A DNA stretch of 64,000 nt, taken from contig CM045737.1 in the NCBI GenBank assembly GCA_024760905.1, forward strand, positions 18,350,848 to 18,414,847, written 5' to 3'. Source of the DNA: Plotosus lineatus (Eukaryota; Chordata; Actinopteri; Siluriformes; Plotosidae). The position numbers and the translations under genes were made by a program. The notes under the pieces are model-generated. The model was not told where the DNA came from. It saw only the letters and a list, made by a program, of their open reading frames with translations, and did not search any database. Positions 1-10,892 of this stretch are shown piece by piece (position 1 is the stretch's first letter; each line of letters starts with the position of its first letter).

Positions 1-564
1 AGGGGAGGGCTGAGTCGCTCCTCTTTCCATACAGCTGGCTATTAACACTTACACACTCCATCAGCCTTCAGAGGAGCCGTCACACTACATAGACTTAGAC
101 ATATTCTCTCATCACAGTCATCCTCAAACCATATCATATCCACCATGGTCCACTTATATCATTAACCACTATTCCATCATCATCATCATGCCAGGGTACG
201 ATCTCGAGGCTACCCAAGGCTTGTAACCTAGGCTTTAAGCCTCAAGCCAAAAACCTGCTAGTGTTTCTGATATCATGCCAGTGAAAGATGTAATGAGAGA
301 AAGAATGCCATGAGTGGATGCGATATGATTTGAAAAAAATCTTGATCTAGTTAGAACGTAACCAAGCTGGCAAGAAGCTAAAAATACAATGCAGTTTTGT
401 ACTGCTACATGTGCACTTATTTACACCAATAACAGATCATACTTAACATAACGGCTGGTTTAGGTCAGTCAGCTTAGCTGTTGCAAGTGCCTACTGTTTA
501 GCAAAATTTCTACATTTCTTATCAATCCATTAACTAAAGGGCTGAGAACCACAGTGCTCTAACC
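1..564. other. mark3 intron 1, unassigned DNA
   Basis: No exon, repeat or motif recognised. A short (CAT)n run lies near 176-190. Confidence 0.5.
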
Positions 565-1080
565 CAGTGGTCCCCAACCCCCGGGCCGCGGACCAGTACC
601 GGTCTGTGCATCAATTGGTATCGGGCCACGCAAGAAACAATTATTTATTTCTGTTTTATTTATTATCTGAGTCTGAACAATCTTTTATTTTTTTTTTAAA
701 ACTTTTATTTTGAAAAAGACCGGATTCTCTCGGTTCTATGTCGGTCATTTGAGCGCTAAAATGTAACCCACAAGGGGACGGCACATGAACAGAGGCGAGT
801 TGGACATGTTTCAAACAACAGCGGGGATGTCAGGTGAGACTGAGCCTTCATTCTCCCAGCTGGTGCACCATCACCTGTGTTTTTTTTTCTTTTTTAAGAA
901 GACTTCAAGCTCGATTAAAAATGGAATGCTTAATCCTGATTATAAAGGCTGGCGCACATCTCAGCCGACTCTGGGCAAGGGTGCGGTATTATATTTACAA
1001 TATAAACAAGCCCCCCCAGGCCACGGTAAAATTGTCAAGCGTTGACTGGTCCGCGGTGGTAAAAAGGTTGGGGACCACTA
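565..1080. mobile_element. hAT-type non-autonomous DNA element, 516 bp
   Basis: The ends are inverted (CAGTGGTCCCCAACC at left, GGTTGGGGACCACTA at right), with perfect 8-bp target duplications CTCTAACC at 557-564 and 1081-1088. Eight-base duplications and CAGTGGT-type ends are typical of hAT elements. The interior has T-runs and no transposase domain that I can recognise. Confidence 0.85.
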
Positions 1081-1088
1081 CTCTAACC

Positions 1089-3080
1089 AACAGAAAGCCT
1101 GTTATTTTTTTTTTTTTTTGGGGGGGGTTTACATGCAAAGTTTTTGCAATACGTGCAGTAATAAAAATCAGGAACATCAGGAAGATGAAGGGAACTTTGG
1201 CATGGAACAAAAAATGAAAATGAACCATGACCTTCTCATTTTTCAGGTTTGTTGGGGGTTAGACCACTGTGGCTCTCAGCCATCCAATTACACAAATTAC
1301 AACGTTATCATGGATCTAAATACTCAGATCAGTTTCTAATGAGCTAAAAGAGTTCATTACACACCAGTTGGCCAGGTCTGGCCTATGTATTACAATCAGA
1401 CCATAATCCTTTGGCTTCTAACCTCAAAATAGCCCAAAGGAGCTGCAATCAAGCCCCTGATGTAACAACATAAATGGTAAGGGCCATGATCCTCACTAAC
1501 TCACCTGGATTTGATTAAATAGTGGGAAAGTGGCCATTAGAATAAATTTGCTGATTGCTTAGCTTGTGGATATACACACACATTTAAAAAAAAAAAATGT
1601 AAAAACTACAAATGGTCAAAGATTTGTGTGCCGAGTAACAGTCACACTGTGGTTCGTCCTCAAACTGGTGCTAAAAGTTTGAAACACGAAACTACTGAGA
1701 ATACATTAGCAAGCTGGAGCTTAAGAGTGTGAGAGAATGTGTGTGTAGAGAATACTTAAGTGATACAGACATTTATTTCAAACATAAATGACCATTAAAA
1801 AGCACAAACCTAGGTAATTTTATTTCCTGGATTAATAACAGTGACTCAACCAATAGTATGCAGTTGTTTTTTCCCCCCAAAGTGACGTGAACTCGTCGGA
1901 CCAGGTTGTCTAGCACAAGTAAACAAGCATATCGTTACAGCGAGAAACAATGAGTGATTAAAAAAAAAAAAAAATTAAAAAGCAACTATGACAAGCAATT
2001 TCGAAGAAATAGGTGTAAATGGTTACCTAATGAGGCAGAGAGGGAGGACCCTTGTGGAAACTGAAATGTCACGTTATTGGGACTCAGGATGAAAATTTTG
2101 CCAAACATGTGTGTGACAGTAGAACCAAAATTGCTTATGCAGTCAATGTATTGCCAACTCGGCTTCCCTGTAAGTTGGATTAATAACAAAACAAAACAAA
2201 AAAAAAAAAGTGAGAATTTTCTTCCTGCAATTCCTCTGCTTGTTATTTGTGCAGCTCAGTACTGGCCAATGACACGTTATGATGCACAGGATCAGTGAAG
2301 CAGCCCAGCAAATCCAACAAGTATGTGCCACTACCAGTCTGGAACAGCCAATGAGGAAGACAACATGTCTCTGAGCTTGTCCCGTGTCACAATACTCACA
2401 AATACTTTGACAAAGCGCAAGGAATGATGTTGCCAGAAGAACCCAGTAATGTCCTACGTGATCATTTTAAAGAGCTAGTAACACTAATTCACCATAGATA
2501 CCCCTTTAAGATGTTCCTTTGCTGGAACAAAAGCACCAAAGCATATTTCAGCACAGAAACGACGAAGCCCCTGTGTACAAACACAAGATGATTTTTTTTT
2601 AATTATTACAGAAGAACTGAGAAGCATGTAGTAATTGCACATGATGGGGAATGATTGGAACACCAAGGGTCAGTCCTCCTGATCTGATATCAGTGTCACT
2701 AATAGTCTTGAAGAATCGTGATCAAGAATTCCTGTGGGATTCGGGCATGATGGGAGTCAATTTCACTATTCAGCACATAGCTGGTAATGGGACAGGAAAA
2801 AAGTAAACAGGAATTGGCAAGACTGAACACATTTGCTCAGTTTTAAATAGATATGTGCAGTTCTAATATAACTGAAGCCATTTCCTTTATTCCTACCAAT
2901 TCTTAAAAAGATTGGACAGGAGTCAGTTTTCCAGAATTGGGAACTGACAGAAATGTTTTTTGAAAGAGTGAGATGGGACAGGAGTTAAAATCCATTCTCC
3001 TCATCTTGGGCAATTTAAGGTCCCAGTGTCTGGTCTCCACTGTCGTGCAATCCATTACGAACACCACGAGCAGCCATTTG
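1089..3080. other. mark3 intron 1, unassigned AT-rich DNA
   Basis: Several A- and T-runs and short unrelated open frames are present. No exon with splice borders or recognised repeat was found; in particular no mark3 exon 2 on the minus strand. Confidence 0.5.
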
Positions 3081-3700
3081 TAGCTGATCGTGGGATTTTT
3101 TTTCTGGAAAATCACCATCGGATACGAGATGATACATTCTGGATACAGCTGATACATTCTGGGATGATTTGGTGTACTTGGTGTGATATGGTCACGATTG
3201 GGCAATTTCAGGTAAAACGATCTGGCCTACCATTCAGATACATTCCAATAGGCTTATTCCTATTGAGTCCATGACTGGACATGACCATCATCCCATTTTG
3301 GGATGATGCAGTACATGCAGGTATGTTCCGATATGATCATCGGAAACCAATGCGCTCGGTTGCAATAGGGCACGATTGTAGCCGTGATGTCTTGGGTTCA
3401 AGAATGATCATGATTTGAGCTACGACTGAACCTCGATGGGTGTATACAGCAATGGAAAAAATTAAAAGAGACCACCATGAATTGGAAGCACGATTACATG
3501 CCGTGCTTTCTTATGATCCGATATGATCGGATGTGATGACCAGGATTGACAATTAATCGTGTTGTCCTTAGAATAAAACTTCTCTACGATCAACACGATT
3601 GCAACAACTGACCTCAAGATCTCATAAGATCTGACAGGATCACCATGATTACGACCTTGAATTCGATCGCAGCACAAATCGTGATGGTGGGAATGCAGTA
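3080..3700. repeat. CACGATT/GATC-rich block of unknown nature
   Basis: The heptamer CACGATT occurs six times on either strand (3193, 3371, 3489, 3555 reversed, 3594, 3677 reversed). TCCGATATGATC occurs at 3327 and 3517, and GATACATTCTGG occurs twice near 3130-3160. A perfect 10-bp inverted repeat with a 3-base loop lies at 3286-3308 (CATCATCCCA...TGGGATGATG). It may be a decayed tandem repeat or a binding-site cluster. I know no element like it. Confidence 0.5.
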
Positions 3701-3776
3701 TAAACATCATCTCAGTAAGTATTTGGGTTTCATCCCACATGCCAAATATCTGCTCACTACATGTGGCTTGAACATC

Positions 3777-3779
<3 letters not shown>

Positions 3780-3811
<32 letters not shown>
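3780..3811. repeat. (TG)n microsatellite
   Basis: Uninterrupted TG dinucleotides followed by TATGTGAGAGAG. Confidence 0.95.
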
Positions 3812-3814
<3 letters not shown>

Positions 3815-4179
3815 AGAGAGACGCTTTGGGATGGACAGGTATCTCTTTGAGTAGGTGTAGCCCATCCTCCAGTGTCTCCTGGATCTACTACAGCTATGTT
3901 TTTGTCTTGTATTGAATTTAGTCGTTCTATGTAATCTAATTGGGTAACCAAATTACTTACACACTCAAAGAAAACTAAATGATCATCATGCTGCTATAAG
4001 TGACCTGTGGCAGCTCATGGTCAATTCCCTAAATACCCCCCCCCCCCATCCTTAAGTGATTGATAGATATACAGTGGTACCTTGTCTAACGAGTGTCCCT
4101 TATAACGATTTTTCCATGATATGAGCTTCGATCCCACCAAAAATCTGCTCCATCCAACGAGTAAAAATTCACTTTACGA

Positions 4180-4699
4180 GCTCCCACACACGACTATAAA
4201 TAGTGTTTACTGCACTTCATAAGGCACGGTGGCGTAGTGGTTAGCACGTCCACCTCAAAGCAAGAAAGCCTGGGTTTGAATCCAGGCCTGAGTGTTTGTG
4301 TGGAGTTTGCATGTTCTCCCTGTGCTTGTGTGGGTTTCCTCCGGGTACTCCGGTTTCCTCCCACAGCCCCATAACATGCACAGTCAGTTAATTAGCTGTT
4401 CCAAATCTGTAGGTGTGAGTGAGTCCATCTGTGGCCCGGCGAATCATACGGTAGATTATTGTGATTACAGCCATGACAATCCCTGTATGAGCATCATTCA
4501 AGCATCAGGGATCGACGTGCATTCCTCACGATTGGATGTACACGTAGTAGTACTGCACTTCATATCGTTTGCTCAGTGCTTTTTCCCTACACCACAGTGC
4601 CAACTACTGGAGTGGATGCGCAATTACACTTAATTCTAGTACAGTATTGCAAAAAAGCATGTCCCCAGGGTCATACCCCCATTATTTGAGAAGCACTGG
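4180..4699. mobile_element. hAT-MITE remnant, same family as 54944-55572
   Basis: CGACTATAAATAG, TTTACTGCACTTCATATCG, GAGTGGA...CTTAATTCT and CCCCAGGGTCATAC...TTTGAGAAGCACTG all recur in order in the intact copy at 54944-55572. The left inverted end is missing here. Confidence 0.6.
4222..4550 (+). mobile_element. tRNA-derived SINE, family B, with target duplications
   Basis: The head GGCACGGTGGCGTAGTGG has box A-like TGGCGTAGTGGTTAGCACG and box B-like GGTTTGAATCC, then the family body (TGCATGTTCTCCCTGTGC, TTTCCTCCGGGTACTCCGG). A 14-bp duplication TACTGCACTTCATA flanks it at 4208-4221 and 4551-4564, so its insertion split the hAT remnant. Confidence 0.85.
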
Positions 4700-5083
4700 C
4701 CTTGTGGGAGCTCATCACTAGCCTTTCCTCGTGCATATGTACAAAATTCTCCTCAGTTTCACACCACCCCCTGCCTGCCCATGTAACATCTTCTGGAATG
4801 GTGAGTTGACTTATTGTTTATTCTTGTTTTATTATTATTAATGTTAATGTACACGTATTATTATTATTATTAAATATTTATTGTTTTTACATTTTTTACA
4901 GTTTTATCTGAAATATATTAGGTCAAGTATACGTGTTTGTGGCAGGTTATACGAGTTTGGGAGGGGGTTGGAATGGATTATTTGGTTTTATTTCTTATGG
5001 GAATAATTGTTTTATCTAACGAGTTTTTCGGCTTGCGAGCTCGCCCTCGGAACGGATTAAATTCGTGAGCTGAGGTATCACTG

Positions 5084-5432
5084 CAATTTTTTCCCCACCA
5101 AAGCCACACTGAGGGGAGAATAAGACGGATATTTGCTCCACTGCAGCATCCTTACTGGGAGCTTTTGGGACCTGCGAACTGTCTGATATCAGATGGTTCA
5201 TACAATGGCTCTTTGTGTCAACATGAGGTGAAGGAACTGAATGCTATTGGAAGAATAGCTGGGGAACTAACTCAGCACGCACCTCATACATATAATATAG
5301 TAACATAAATATTACTAAAAGAGGAAAATATAGACTTTTAAAAAAAAAGTGTGCAAAGGCAATTTCGATCCTCTCAGAGCACTGAGTGGAAGATAAACCC
5401 AAATAAATAATAAATGAAGCTGATCTACTTAC
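5084..5432. other. start of mark3 intron 1
   Basis: Directly follows the mark3 donor on the minus strand. Nothing else recognised apart from an A-run near 5340. Confidence 0.5.
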
Positions 5433-5483
5433 ATTTTCCGTGTCGCGCTCATTGACTGTAGGTAACGGTGTTCTCGTTGACAT
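5433..5483 (-). CDS. mark3: mark3 first coding exon (MAP/microtubule affinity-regulating kinase 3), partial gene
   Basis: The minus strand reads MSTRTPLPTVNERDTEN and then meets a perfect GTAAGT donor at 5427-5432, in phase 0. These 17 residues match the N-terminus of vertebrate MARK3 as I know it; MARK1 and MARK2 differ in this stretch (MSARTPLP..., MSSARTPLPTLNERDTEQ). MARK3 is a Ser/Thr kinase of the AMPK-related PAR-1 family that phosphorylates microtubule-associated proteins and works in cell polarity and cell-cycle control. The kinase, UBA and KA1 domains are coded by later exons, which on this strand lie at lower coordinates. I found none of them in 1-5432, so intron 1 runs past the window edge. 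The residue match, donor and phase together make this a strong call although only 51 bp are coding. The paralogue copy (a or b) cannot be told from one exon. Confidence 0.88.
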
Positions 5484-6330
5484 TTTAACGCGTCTGGATC
5501 TCGAAAGCGCTTCTTCTTTCCAACTGGATCTACTCACAACGCGTCGGTCCGAAAGAAGAATGGAAAGCAACTATCCAACAGCTGATTAAAACCATGGAGG
5601 AACTCAATTTAGATCGGGATCCGGTAGGCGAACTTTCAGCACAACAAACGCCGGAAGCCGCCGCGACTCCAGATGAACAAACTCATTTATCGAGCCGCAG
5701 TACACCACACAGTGCTGGATGTCCAACCGGTGGCACACAACACAAACTTCTGCAGTGCAGACCATGCGGCCACCATAACCGTCCGTTAAAGGTGTCCGAC
5801 CAGTTGAGAAAGTGAACAAAAGCTGTCGAATAAAAAGTTGTTCATGAAACCAAGTCCTGGCAGTTCTTCAAAAGGGCCCACCGAACTGCACACTCTCGGT
5901 TAGACAAGAAGGAGGAGGGGACTTCAGATTATAACCGTTTACTAAAGGTCCACCACAGCGAATTCGGAAGTTAATCAAGTTCTGCCAAATTACTCAGGGT
6001 CCGACTGAGGACTCCACCCGGTTCCTTAAAAAAAATCACCCTCTGTAATCCCCAAGTTTTGATTCAGTTCCACCCATCCCCAAAAAAAAAAAAAAAAAAA
6101 AACTAAGGGGTGCCTCTAGTCAGACTGCTGAATCCAAGATGGCCGCGTATTTGCTAAACAAGCGCTCAGTCGAGCCCAGTGTTGCCGGAGGAAGTGACGA
6201 AAGAGTCGGCTTCGACGCTGATTGGTGCTCCGCAAGCGCGAGGGCTGTTTAGTGTTGCTAGGGTGATTACATGGCGGACAAAAACGAGTTCCCTTTCCCC
6301 CACTTCCTCTAAAATAAGAGACCACTGCAA
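5484..6330 (-). promoter_or_regulatory. CpG-richer block upstream of mark3 exon 1 (likely promoter and 5' UTR)
   Basis: Immediately upstream of the mark3 start, CpG becomes much more frequent than in the flanking AT-rich DNA (for example acgcgtctgg, gaaagcgctt, acaacgcgtcgg, ggccgcg, gcaagcgcgag). There is no clear TATA box. At about 6134 a CAAGATGGCCGCG stretch resembles a YY1 site, and a reversed CCAAT box (GATTGG) lies near 6219. Short plus-strand reading frames here (5594-5815, and one starting near 6138) match nothing I know. The exact transcription start is not visible. Confidence 0.5.
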
Positions 6331-7017
6331 AATTATCCGTGAGTTTTATTATTTATTGGTTTGTTTGAGGAGCATCGCAGATCTCTGCGTTGACAATATT
6401 TCCACAAAATCGTACATAAAATATAAATAAATAAATAAATAAATAACTTTTTTTTACAGAGCTTTTAATATCAGGACAATTAGAACTGATGAGAAATAAT
6501 TAAAAACATAGTAATTTCAGACTTTGAATAATAAGAAGAAATTAAGATCATATTACATTGTAAATAGCACACAACCATTCTCTCGGATGAGATTTTGGTG
6601 GAATAACCCTTACAGTCCTAAAAGTTTTGGGACACTGCAAAAAGAAAATGAACAAATTGAAATGATTTTCAAACATAAGCCAATATTTTATTCACCAAAA
6701 ATTTTTTTCAAATGTTTGAAGCAAGACATTTAACTGTCTTGTAAAAAATATTTGCTTATTTTGATTTTATTTGCAGCAACACACTTTTTAAAAAACAGAA
6801 GGGCAACAAATGGCTGGAAAAGTAGGTCGCTCCAAAAAGAAACTGCAGGCAGAACATTTCTGCAACTAATTCAATTAATAAGTACCAGATCAGTAAAAGT
6901 ACAGTATTTGATAATAAAGGGGGTGTCTGGGTAGAGGTTCACTAATTTATGGGGGTGGGAAATTGTGTGTGAATTGTGAATGATCTCCACTAGATAATGC
7001 GATCGTACAATTTTAAA
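6331..7017. other. intergenic DNA, unassigned
   Basis: Contains an (AAAT)n run at about 6422-6446 and a stretch near 6605-6740 (AAAAGTTTTGGGACACT) that resembles a Tc1-type terminal region, but no second end was found. Confidence 0.35.
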
Positions 7018-7268
7018 ACCCCCAGTGCAGTTAACTGGGTTATCAAAGGCCAGCCATGTCTCTGACTGTCTATGGTGTGAGGCATGTAAAAGAACCATTG
7101 CTGACTTTTGACAAGAATAGGCTGCAAAGCCGTCGGCGTATTTCCGCCCTGTGATGGCCTAGCGAGCTGTCCAGGGTGTACTTTGCCCTCACTCGGAGTC
7201 GGCTGTGATGGGCACCAGCCTCCCCGCAACCCTAATTAGGATGAAGCGGTTACAGAAAACGAACTGAA
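7018..7268 (+). mobile_element. SINE family A, head-truncated, CTAATTAGGAT tail
   Basis: Starts inside the body (CCCAGTGCAGTTAACTGGG) and runs through AGAACCATTGCTGAC to the tail ACCCTAATTAGGATGAAGCG. The tRNA-like head is missing. Confidence 0.85.
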
Positions 7269-8985
7269 CAATTTTGAAAATCTGGGCAAATCTGTGTGTA
7301 AAACGCAAGGCTAACAATTAATATTGGATATCGATGATCTTTGGGTCCTCATTCAGCACTGCAATAAAGCCTTTGTGATTCTGTTCATCGCAATCACTGC
7401 ATGGGCTCAGAAACACTTCCAAAATTCAATAACAATGACATAGTAAATGTCACAGGCTGACCGACACTGCACTAAACTTGGCTCAAAGTGCAGACTTCAC
7501 CTGACCTACTTCTATTAAACTATGTAAATGTAAACAATAAAAAATATTTACTTTATATAATATTCTGTGTACTTACCTTCTATAGTAATATAGTATATAG
7601 TTTTTGGTATATATTGTAGTACGGTACACTATAGTATGTACTTATACTTATCCACCTGCTTCAATCATGATTTAGAAAACTAATAATAATTCTCATCAAT
7701 TTCTTCTCATGTGCTTGATCCTAAAACAATTATGCAAGTATGCATCAAATTTCAAAAATAAAGTGCACATTATTATAGTAATGTGGATGAAGTGTCAAAC
7801 AGGGTGAATTTTATACGCCTCCCTGTCATAAATAAGTATGAAAGGTCTACAGAAGGGAATATTCCTACCTGACCTTTGACCTTTATGTAGGGATGTAGGA
7901 AGTCATTTAAGATACAGCCAGTATATGTTAACTGCTCTTGACCAATTACTCCTGGATCACAGGTTCTTGCAAAGACAGCCTATTTTTAAATCTTATGACT
8001 GGAAACAAATGGAATATTCTGTTTATTGGCGAGCCTGGAATAAAACCATGTAGTATGTTATGAATTATGTTTTACAAGTTGATTAGTCGAAGACTGATTA
8101 TACTGCATATTGCAAGATTGCAACAAATAGTGTTGTTGTTTTTTGAAGCATCTGACTTTCACAAGCTTTCACAGTTGATAAGGGTGTGGCCACGTGTGAG
8201 ATTCAGGGTGGAAGATGTGACTCTTTAAGGTTCATCACTTCTTTTCCTTTACAGAGGTGACAATATTTTTCACCAAATACATTCAGTATGAGAAACTACT
8301 TCTCCGAAAACAGTTTTGTAAAGGCATTTATTTTGTACCAAATAAATAAATAAAATTTGAAAATTTAAAGTTTATTGCAAATAAAACATGGTGCTACACA
8401 TACAGTAATTAGTTTGTCTCTCAAACCTGGTGCATGCTACTCATACAATATTAATTCCCATGCCTAAAGTGATGAGAAAACTTTTTAAAACCCTTTTTCT
8501 CTCTCTACCTGTTAAATACTTGAAATAAATTGCATAAGAGTTGCCTGTTGTTAGGTGAAGAGAGACTTGCACTCTCACTGATGAGCTGTTTCCTGTGTGG
8601 TTGAGATCTAGAAAAGATGAGAGAAGAATCAACCGCATTACAAGCAATTATATACAAAATCATTTTATATATACAGTACAGGTACACTCACGTGTACATA
8701 TACACGAAGAAATTATATAATTTTCCATGCTGAAAATATTAAAATAAATAAATAAATAAACAAAAGCATATTGGTCTCAATAATAAAGTACTGTATAGTC
8801 AGTCCATTCTTCTATTCCTCACACATGAGACAGTAAGTTCAAAACCAGGCGACTCTTGACTCAGTTACTCTCAAAGCCTCTTCGTGATATATTGTTCTTT
8901 ACTGCCCTCTAGTGGCTCAATTTATGCAACAACAATATTATCTCTGCTATAAGGCAGCGGTTTATACTGTATATATGTGTGTATA
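7269..8985. other. intergenic DNA, no gene recognised
   Basis: AT-rich, with TATAGTATATAG-type stretches near 7590-7640 and an (AAAT)n run near 8744. No splice-bounded coding similarity was seen on either strand. Confidence 0.45.
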
Positions 8986-9284
8986 TTCATTCATTCATTT
9001 TCTGAACTGCTTAATCCTAATTAGGGTCGCAGGGAGGCTGGGCCCATACCAGCCAACTCCAGGAGAGGGCAGAGTACACCCTGGACAGCTCACCAGACCA
9101 CTGCAGGGCAGAAACACGCTGATGGCTATATAGCTACTCTTGACGAAAGTCAGCAATGGTTCTTTTACATGAACCTCACACCATACACAATGAGAGACAT
9201 GGCCAGCCTTTGATAATCCAGTTAGCCACACTTGGGGTGGGGGTGGGGTGGGGGGGGCAACCTGTTGAGAGTGGAGTTTGAACC
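8986..9284 (-). mobile_element. SINE family A, minus strand, CTAATTAGGAT tail
   Basis: Begins with the (ATTC)n tail and CTTAATCCTAATTAGGGTCG, and ends in the box B region (GGAGTTTGAACC). The tRNA 5' part is lost. Confidence 0.85.
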
Positions 9285-9290
9285 ACATTT

Positions 9291-9305
9291 TATATAGTAT
9301 ATACA

Positions 9306-9361
<56 letters not shown>
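9291..9361. repeat. (AT)n microsatellite
   Basis: TATA/ACAG start, then about 50 bp of pure AT dinucleotides at the SINE/Tc1 junction. Confidence 0.9.
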
Positions 9362-9363
<2 letters not shown>

Positions 9364-9590
9364 TATCCTTCTTAAAAAATTAGCATAGCATGATAAAGTT
9401 CATTATTTTCTGTAATGTACTGATAAAAATTAAGTTTTCATATATTTTAGATTCATTGCACACCAACTGAAATATTTCAGGTCTTTTATTGTTTTAATAC
9501 TGATGAGTTTGGCATACAGCTCATCCACAGTGTTGGGTCTGGTGTCTCTCAACTTTCTCTTCACAATATCCCACAGATTCTCAAAATCTC
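9362..9590 (-). mobile_element. Tc1-like deletion derivative (terminal repeat plus C-terminal transposase scrap)
   Basis: The left 145 bp match the terminal repeat of the Tc1 element at 38488-40044 (TAATGTACTGATAAAA, TTTCAGGTCTTTTATTG). The next part reads, on the minus strand, [19 protein letters not shown], the end of the transposase. All in between is deleted, and a SINE follows at 9608. Confidence 0.75.
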
Positions 9591-9607
9591 AAAAATATAC
9601 ACATAAT

Positions 9608-9950
9608 GGGCAGTGGTGGTCTAGTGCTATAGGGCGCTGGATCGCTGATCCAAAGGTTGGGGTTTCGAGTCCCACTCTCCACAAGGTTGTCACTGTCCCC
9701 CCAGTGCGGCTAACTGGGTTATCAAAGGTGGGCCATGTCCCTCACTGTCTATGGTGTGAGGCATGTAAAAGAACCATTGCTGACTTTCGTAAAGAGTAGC
9801 TGCAAAGTCGTCAGCGTGTTTCTGTCCCTTGCTAAAAGGGTTGTGACAGGAAGGGCATCCGACGTAAAAACCTCTGCCAAATCAAACGTGCGAATCAAGA
9901 TGATTCGCTGTGGCAACTCCCGAGTAAAAGGGAAAAAGTCGAAAGGAAGA
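9608..9950 (+). mobile_element. SINE family A, full length, LINE-like tail
   Basis: The head GGGCAGTGGTGGTCTAGTG and box B GGTTTCGAGTCCC are followed by the family body. The tail is GGAAGGGCATCCGACG, then GATTCGCTGTGGC and GGAAAAAGTCGAAAGG, both shared with the RTE-like LINE in this window. Confidence 0.88.
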
Positions 9951-9964
9951 CAGACAGACAGCGT

Positions 9965-10222
9965 ATAAGACGTTTTGGAGACAAAGTCAGAGAGGCTAGA
10001 TTGAGATGGTTTGGACATGTACAGAGGAGGGATAGTGAGTATATTGGTAGTAGGATGCTGAGGTTGGAACTACCAGGCAGAAGGCCTAGAAGAAGACCAA
10101 AGAGACGATTCATGGACGTGGTGAAGGAGGACATGAAGGCAGTTGGTGTAAGAGAAAAAGATGCAGAGTGGGAGGCAGATGATTCGCTGTCGGGACCCCT
10201 GATGGGAAAAGCCGAAAGGAGA

Positions 10223-10225
<3 letters not shown>
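9965..10225 (+). mobile_element. 3' fragment of the RTE-like LINE, directly behind a SINE
   Basis: AAGACGTTTTGGAGACAAAG onward matches the end of the LINE's reverse-transcriptase ORF ([13 protein letters not shown]..., [20 protein letters not shown]) and its 3' tail GGGAAAAGCCGAAAGG. It is joined to the SINE by a (CAGA)n stretch and followed by an (AT)n(GT)n repeat. Confidence 0.85.
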
Positions 10226-10320
<95 letters not shown>

Positions 10321-10342
10321 ATGTGTGTGCGTGTGTGTATAT
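10224..10342. repeat. (AT)n(GT)n compound microsatellite
   Basis: About 60 bp of AT followed by GT repeats with TATGTGTATATG interruptions, grown at the end of a LINE tail. Confidence 0.92.
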
Positions 10343-10892
10343 ATCGTATTTCAGGTTCGTAGTCCGGAGTAAGTCAGAATCAGGATGTATTCAGTGCAGT
10401 GACGTTTTGTAAGTCGCTCTGTCTTACACCAACATTTTTATACCATAAATGTAAATGTCTCAGTCAGAGGTATGATTAGAGCAGCAAGGTCAAGAAGTTT
10501 TAGAGATAACTTCAAATGGAGTGCTGATAGACCTGCTATTACTATGGGACACTAATAGGAAACCATGTATGGGCTTTCAAATGACACAATTCACTTTGAC
10601 CTTGAGTGGCCTTGAGTAGACAAACCCCAGCCATCTCACAAAATCCTTCAAATGGGAAAGTTTGTTCTCTAACTTGGTCACATTTGCATACTAAAAAATA
10701 ATAGTCATGTGAAAAAATTAGGATACTTTATTAAGTAGTCAACTCTTTATTCAGAAATGTTCAAATAATTTATGGAAAAGGAAGTTATTTAATTGCAATT
10801 AAACAACATAAATAAACATATGTTTACTCATCAAACAAAAAATAGGAACAATTCATATTTCCAAGGAGGAAAAAATTAGGACACCCTACCTG

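Larger units (their letters stand above)
4072..5083. mobile_element. TA-target miniature element, pogo/Tigger-like ends, carrying nested insertions
   Basis: Ends CAGTGGTACCTTGTCTAACG and (reversed) CAGTGATACCTCAGCTCACG are inverted, with TA on the left side and CA (mutated) on the right. The inner flanks keep the ACGAG...CTAACGAG motifs of the same family. Its middle holds a hAT-MITE remnant (about 4180-4699), which in turn holds a SINE at 4222-4550. Confidence 0.65.

Noticed and set aside
5594..5815. 73-codon plus-strand frame in the mark3 upstream block
   Set aside because: No similarity I recognise, and a minus-strand frame of similar length overlaps it. CpG-rich DNA is poor in stops, so this is likely chance.
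9291..9361. CRISPR-like or satellite array
   Set aside because: Pure dinucleotide repeat without spacers. No CRISPR array occurs in the window, as expected for a vertebrate.
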